A DNA stretch of 30,621 bases. Origin: Hepatocystis sp. ex Piliocolobus tephrosceles. Taxonomy: Eukaryota; Apicomplexa; Aconoidasida; Haemosporida; Plasmodiidae. Under the pieces are notes generated by a model, which made no database searches, was not told where the DNA came from, and saw only the letters and a program-made list of their open reading frames with translations. Position 1 is the stretch's first letter, and each line of letters opens with the position of its first letter. Of the stretch, positions 30,265 through 30,621 are shown piece after piece. Position numbers and translations under genes: made by a program. The stretch covers positions 1 through 30,621 of the forward strand of contig CABPSV020000097.1 in the NCBI GenBank assembly GCA_902459845.2. The letters run 5' to 3'.

Positions 30265-30621
30265 TTTTTATTTAAACAATTCTGTTTATATTTAAACAAT
30301 TCTGTTTTTATTTAAACAATTCTGTTTTTATTTAAACAATTCTGTTTTTATTTAAACAATTTTGTTTTTATTTAAACAATTCTGTTTTTATTTAAACAAT
30401 TCTGTTTTTATTTAAACAATTTTGTTTTTATTTAAACAATTTTGTTTTTATTTAAACAATTCTGTTTTTATTTAAACAATTCTGTTTTTATTTAAACAAT
30501 TTTGTTTTTATTTAAACAATTCTGTTTTTATTTAAACAATTTTGTTTTTATTTAAACAATTCTGTTTTTATTTAAACAATTCTGTTTTTATTTAAACAAT
30601 TCTGTTTTTATTTAAACAATT
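30265..30621. repeat. 20-bp minisatellite running off the window edge
   Basis: At least seventeen copies of a 20-bp unit (tttttatttaaacaattctg), beginning about 190 bp after the biotin ligase stop codon and still continuing at 30621. Copies are otherwise almost identical but differ at one site, reading either aattctg or aattttg. The first copy also has tttata in place of ttttta. Confidence 0.95.

Overview
This is a nuclear chromosome segment of a malaria parasite (genus Plasmodium). The evidence is extreme AT content, intergenic DNA made largely of poly(dA:dT), (TA)n and A/T-rich minisatellites, asparagine-rich low-complexity inserts in the proteins, short GT-AG introns, and well-spaced genes on both strands with no operons. 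It could come from P. falciparum or another Laverania species, or from an avian parasite; I cannot fix the species from sequence alone. From memory, a P. falciparum biotin-ligase paralogue lies on chromosome 14, which may make this a syntenic region, but I could not check that.

Layout. (1) 412-3411, minus: a WD40 protein resembling RBBP4/MSI1 histone chaperones, with an AT-hook-like motif and a poly-Glu tract. (2) 6009-6626, plus: an OPA3-like mitochondrial protein. (3) 7751-8860, minus: a single-pass membrane protein with a possible thioredoxin-like region. (4) 10754-13843, plus: a large protein of unknown function whose reading frame appears to continue, after a +1 shift, to 14414. (5) 16787-19342, plus: an ENTH/VHS protein of tepsin type. 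(6) 20311-22204, minus: a seven-exon NAD(P)H-hydrate epimerase. (7) 22964-24298, minus: a four-exon Bax inhibitor 1. (8) 26319-26888, minus: a four-pass membrane protein of unknown function. (9) 29104-30072, plus: a biotin-protein ligase.

Two genes are broken up by introns. I rebuilt them from splice sites, phase and family alignment: the epimerase is about 281 aa and Bax inhibitor 246 aa, both close to the lengths of their animal relatives.

The genes do not form one pathway. They cover chromatin, mitochondrial morphology (OPA3), metabolite repair (epimerase), ER membrane homeostasis (BI-1), vesicle coats (tepsin-like) and protein biotinylation. No transposon, CRISPR, tRNA, rRNA or subtelomeric family is present. 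The most useful second looks are the probable frameshift in gene 4, tandem repeats placed close to start and stop codons, a perfect 44-bp palindrome in an epimerase intron, two unusually GC-rich intergenic islands that may be RNA genes or regulatory sites, and a variant ATP/biotin loop in the ligase.
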